From assembly GCA_009663005.1 (NCBI GenBank), contig CM018904.1, positions 905,621 to 915,620 on the forward strand: a stretch of 10,000 nt of DNA, read 5' to 3'. The DNA is from Actinidia chinensis (Eukaryota; Streptophyta; Magnoliopsida; Ericales; Actinidiaceae). Position numbers and translations under genes: made by a program. Positions 7,646-10,000 of the stretch are shown here, piece after piece (the first letter of the stretch is position 1; each line of letters starts with the position of its first letter). The notes under the pieces are model-generated. The model was not told where the DNA came from. It saw only the letters and a program-made list of their open reading frames with translations, and ran no database searches.

Positions 7646-8738
7646 TGTGACGACCTGACCCTTCCGGGCCGTTAAAATCAATTACTAAATTCGCACGTAT
7701 TTTCCTCAAATACAAATCAGAGCAATATTTTCTTCAATATTCAATAGTCTCCAAAATAATTTTTACAAGGGTCTCCAATATAATTAATACAAAAAGATCA
7801 AAAATCTTCAAGTCTTCATCGACCATCTCGTATATCCGAACTCCTTACGTCATCCTGAAAAATCATTTAAACAGGAAGTACAATACGGACAGGAATATTT
7901 GCCTCAACGAATCAATATGGACAACAACAAATGTCAGAGTAGGCACAACAATCCAGATTTCATCAAAACCTCATACCAAGTCTTTCTGATACATTACTAG
8001 TGATCGGCTCATCCACGTCTCATAGCTCTCGGCTTCCCCCGGTCCATAGTGGAACTATTGGCGGATCCCCTCAGTATGCTATCTTTTCATTCCATAGCAT
8101 TTAGCCATCAAACAAAAACAGCATACATATCACAGATACCAACCAAAATATCATGGATTTCAAACAGATTAGCACACAGGCTCAAGAGGAATACAAAATC
8201 AGATATTTAAGAAAAACACTCCGGAGTTTTTAGAAAAGCATAGTGTATACTCCTGCTTACCTCAACAATTGAAATTAAACATTAGATATGAAGATCTGGC
8301 TCACAGGATACATACTAAATTTCGCATTAATATGATATCATCTCAACGTTGATCTGCACCCTATCTGTCAGATCAACTTCACCACACCATATAATTCTCT
8401 CATTTCTTTCTCTCTCTCTCCTCTTTCTTTCCCTCTCTTTCTTCCCTCTTCTCTTCATTCATCGAATCCTATTTTATAGATTTTATAAAGTATATTTATA
8501 TATATAAATCTTTTATTTTATTATTTGATTTTATTTCTTTTTTTTCTTTTTTTTTTTTTCTTTCGGCGCTCTGTCGGCCGCAAGAATTAATCTCTAATGT
8601 TTATTAAAAATTACACTTCGCCCCTCAAACTTTAATTACATTATATCCATCTCAATTTAAATATCCTCTTAATTGTATTCCCAAAAGTTTATGAATATTT
8701 CAATTAAAACCCCAAAACTTAAAAGTCGGGTTATTACA
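7646..8738 (-). repeat. Gypsy LTR, - strand copy (about 1093 bp)
   Basis: On the - strand it runs from TGTAATAACCCGAC (8738) to GGTCGTCACA (7646), with TG...CA ends. The first part holds low-complexity AT and pyrimidine/purine tracts and TATA-like sequence; the second part is less repetitive. It is the inverted partner of the copy starting at 9149. It is bordered by a primer-binding site on its 3' side and a polypurine-tract remnant on its 5' side. Confidence 0.8.
8472..8510 (-). promoter_or_regulatory. Putative LTR TATA region (- strand copy)
   Basis: The - strand reads TATATATAAATA and then, nearer the R region, TCTATAAAATAGG. This is the counterpart of the better preserved 9374-9408 sequence in the other arm. 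A GA-rich run follows downstream on the - strand (8402-8460). Confidence 0.45.
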
Positions 8739-8785
8739 ATCTTTCCCTTTTAAAAAAATTCGTCCTCGGAAAATTTAAAACAGTC
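8739..8785 (-). other. Gypsy polyprotein end and polypurine tract remnant
   Basis: Just 5' of the LTR on the - strand, the sequence reads TTCCGAGGACGAATTTTTTT followed by AAAAGGGAAAGAT. The Glu-Asp-Glu coding flavour and purine run match the counterpart at 9107-9148. A polypurine tract belongs before a 3' LTR, so this LTR also ends another element copy. Confidence 0.6.
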
Positions 8786-8883
8786 TTATTTGTTCACTAT
8801 CAAAATACACACGTTCACTGCGCACTCTGATTACAATTTTTGTATCTCCCACAACAATATTATATAGATTAACATCTAAAAAC

Positions 8884-8961
8884 CGCCCACACTAGTTCCA
8901 AGTAAGATCTAACACCTAAATCTTCCCACACGATTCCCATGTAAGACCTTAAAGCATTAAG
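8884..8961. repeat. Two 39-bp tandem units
   Basis: CCCACAC followed by a TTCC/TCCC word and GTAAGA occurs from 8886 and again, 39 bases on, from 8925. Similarity is moderate, so the units have diverged. Confidence 0.65.
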
Positions 8962-8966
8962 GCTCT

Positions 8967-9065
8967 GGATACCATTCTCAATTTTGTGCGTGTCATCCTT
9001 GCGCAGGAAGCCATGCTAATTTACTGTTGTATCGTTCCAATTTAACGGGATGTCCCTTCGGGGAC
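8967..9065 (-). pseudogene. U6 snRNA pseudogene
   Basis: On the - strand the sequence follows plant U6 snRNA nearly end to end: GTCCC...GGGACATCC, AAATTGGAACGATACA, TTAGCATGGC, then a run of about 24 matching bases beginning CCTGCGCAAGGATGACACGC, then AATGGT and TCC. U6 is the pol III spliceosomal RNA of about 102 nt. The AGC triad next to the internal stem-loop is kept. The ACAGAGA box that pairs with the 5' splice site is disrupted (ACAACAGTAAA), the 5' loop reads CGAA instead of TTCG, and no T-run terminator follows. No USE or well-placed TATA box is visible upstream on the - strand. I conclude it is a pseudogene. Confidence 0.85.
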
Positions 9066-9080
9066 ATCCGAGAAAGTCGG
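9052..9080 (+). pseudogene. Second U6 5' end, divergent on the + strand
   Basis: GTCCCTTCGGGGACATCCGA at 9052-9071 is identical to the first 20 bases of plant U6, including the TTCG loop. The next nine bases match at six positions, so the similarity runs 29 bases with three mismatches. The palindromic 5' stem is shared with the - strand pseudogene. The reading is therefore two U6 5' ends joined head to head, with this one truncated. Confidence 0.6.
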
Positions 9081-9106
9081 GGCCAACTTCTATTGTGATA
9101 CAAAAT

Positions 9107-9148
9107 AAGAATTTTAAATTCGAGGACGAAATTTTTAAAAGGGGAAAA
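9107..9148 (+). other. Gypsy polyprotein end and polypurine tract (+ copy)
   Basis: The sequence encodes NFKFEDEIFKRG and contains the purine run AAAAGGGGAAAA ending directly before the LTR start TG at 9149. FEDEIF-like endings and such purine tracts precede the 3' LTR of many plant Gypsy elements. It marks the LTR at 9149 as the 3' LTR of a + strand element whose body is not present to the left. Confidence 0.65.
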
Positions 9149-10000
9149 TGTAAAACCCGACTTTTTAGTTTTGGGTTTTAAATTGAAATATTAATAACTT
9201 GTGGGATAAAATTAAGAGGATATTTAAAATTGAGATGATATAATGTAATTAGAAGTTGGAGAGGGCGAAGTGTAATTTTTATAAACAATTAGAATTGAAT
9301 TCTTGCGCCGACAGAGCGCGAGAAGAAAAAAAAAGAAAAAAGAAAAAAGAAAAATAATAAAATAATAATATTTATATATATAAATAACTTTATAAAATCT
9401 ATAAATAGGATTCGGATGAATTAAGAGAAGAGGTAACGAGAGAGGGAAAGACAAGAGGAGAGAAGAGCGAAGAATGAGAGAAATTATTGGTTTGGTTAAG
9501 TTTTGATCATGAAGATAGGGGTGCATATCAACGGTGATATGATATCAGATTAATGTGAATTTTAGTATGTGATCATGGGAGCCAGATCTTCATATCTAAT
9601 GGTGTTAATTTCAATTTGGGTAAGCAGGAAGGTATACATATATTTTCTAAACTCCGGAGTGTTTTTCCTAAAATATCCTGATTTTGTATTCCTCTTGAGG
9701 CATGTGTGCTATCTGTTGAAATCCATGGTATTTTGTTGGCATCGTGATTGTATGGATGTTATTGTTGATGGCTAAATGTAGGAATGAATGATACATGTAC
9801 TGAGTGGATCCGCTAAATTTAAGTTCCACTATGGCCCGGGAAAAGCCGAGAGCTAGGAGACTGGATGAGGCCGATCACTAGTAATGTATCAGAAAAACTT
9901 GTTGAGGTCTTTGATGAAATATGGATTCGTTGTGGGCTACTACTGACATTTGTTGTTGAGCCATTATTGATTTTGAGCATAGTCCTGTCGTATTGTATCC
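9149..10000 (+). repeat. Gypsy LTR, + strand copy, cut by the window end
   Basis: It starts TGTAAAACCCGAC and follows the reverse complement of 8738 down to about 7876 over its whole visible length, with many substitutions and small indels. By comparison with the left copy, about 240 bases are missing beyond the window. The 100-codon - strand and 68-codon + strand readings inside it are low-complexity or chance and are not genes. Confidence 0.8.
9374..9408 (+). promoter_or_regulatory. Putative LTR TATA region (+ strand copy)
   Basis: TATATATAAATA lies at about 9374-9385. A close match to the plant TATA consensus, TATAAATAG, follows at 9400-9408. A start site near 9435, just inside the GA-rich tract (9423-9482), would be expected. 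Confidence 0.45.

Larger units (their letters stand above)
5212..8738 (-). mobile_element. Degenerate Ty3/Gypsy retrotransposon, 3' half missing
   Basis: On the - strand the order is LTR (8738-7646), primer-binding site, leader, gag, zinc knuckle, protease and the start of reverse transcriptase. Protease before reverse transcriptase is common to both superfamilies. The Gypsy assignment rests on the FDVILGMD and VDY blocks, the HQPGHR knuckle and the Gag wording. RNase H, integrase and a matching 3' LTR are absent: similarity ends at 5212 where the tandem-repeat LTR-like segment begins. Stops and frameshifts throughout make it non-autonomous. The LTR of about 1.1 kb and the motifs suggest a Tekay/Del-like chromovirus, but no chromodomain can be checked because that end is missing. 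Confidence 0.75.
8786..9106. other. Unique spacer of the inverted repeat
   Basis: This stretch separates the two arms. It holds a 39-bp tandem duplication, a 6-bp hairpin CCTTAA/TTAAGG (8947-8962) and the U6-like sequence. Bases 8786-8883 show nothing recognisable. The arms weakly continue inward to about 8800 and 9085. Confidence 0.6.

Noticed and set aside
4452..8738. A complete Gypsy element with 4452-5211 as its 3' LTR and 7646-8738 as its 5' LTR
   Set aside because: The two LTR-like sequences are not similar to each other (TGTGACAATAAAGG versus TGTAATAACCCGAC starts, different ends), so they cannot be a pair from one insertion.
9224..9526. 100-codon - strand open frame with hydrophobic runs
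   Set aside because: It lies wholly within the LTR and is made of AT-rich and A/T homopolymer sequence; the other LTR copy does not keep it.
1..10000. CRISPR array or bacterial operon
   Set aside because: No regularly spaced short repeats with unique spacers and no prokaryotic gene organisation; all coding remnants belong to plant-type retrotransposons.

Overview
The window reads as plant nuclear heterochromatin. It is built almost entirely from decayed LTR retrotransposons and contains no intact protein gene. Plant origin is indicated by Ty1/Copia and Ty3/Gypsy polyprotein remnants of plant type, primer-binding sites matching plant initiator tRNA-Met, GCCCA-rich and TTGACC-rich motifs, and a U6 snRNA-like sequence. 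I cannot name the species.

Layout. Bases 1-1522 are unassigned intergenic DNA with two short exon-like open stretches and one direct repeat. Bases 1523-4451 are a broken Copia element on the + strand: a 5' LTR (1523-2227, TG...CA), a primer-binding site, a long leader with a purine tract and W-box-like motifs, and a frame-shifted polyprotein. Gag zinc knuckle, protease active site and integrase C-terminal tail can be recognised; the integrase core, reverse transcriptase and 3' LTR are missing. Bases 4452-5211 look like an unrelated LTR on the - strand carrying three tandem 72-78 bp units.

Bases 5212-7643 are the interior of a Gypsy element on the - strand, read from high to low coordinates: primer-binding site, leader, gag with a damaged zinc knuckle, a protease that has lost its active site, and the first part of reverse transcriptase, cut off soon after the VDY motif. 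Its 5' LTR is 7646-8738. That LTR is also preceded, on its outer side, by a polypurine-tract remnant. A second copy of the same LTR, with its own polypurine tract, starts at 9149 on the + strand and runs off the window. The two copies form an inverted repeat with arms of more than 0.9 kb.

The roughly 300 bp between the arms holds the most unexpected item: a U6 snRNA pseudogene on the - strand whose 5' hairpin is shared with a second, divergent U6 5' end on the + strand. It is flanked by a 39-bp tandem duplication.

Nothing here appears able to make a functional protein. The likely activity, if any, is LTR-driven transcription and fold-back RNA from the inverted repeat. All family assignments come from reading motifs by eye; no alignment or database search was run.
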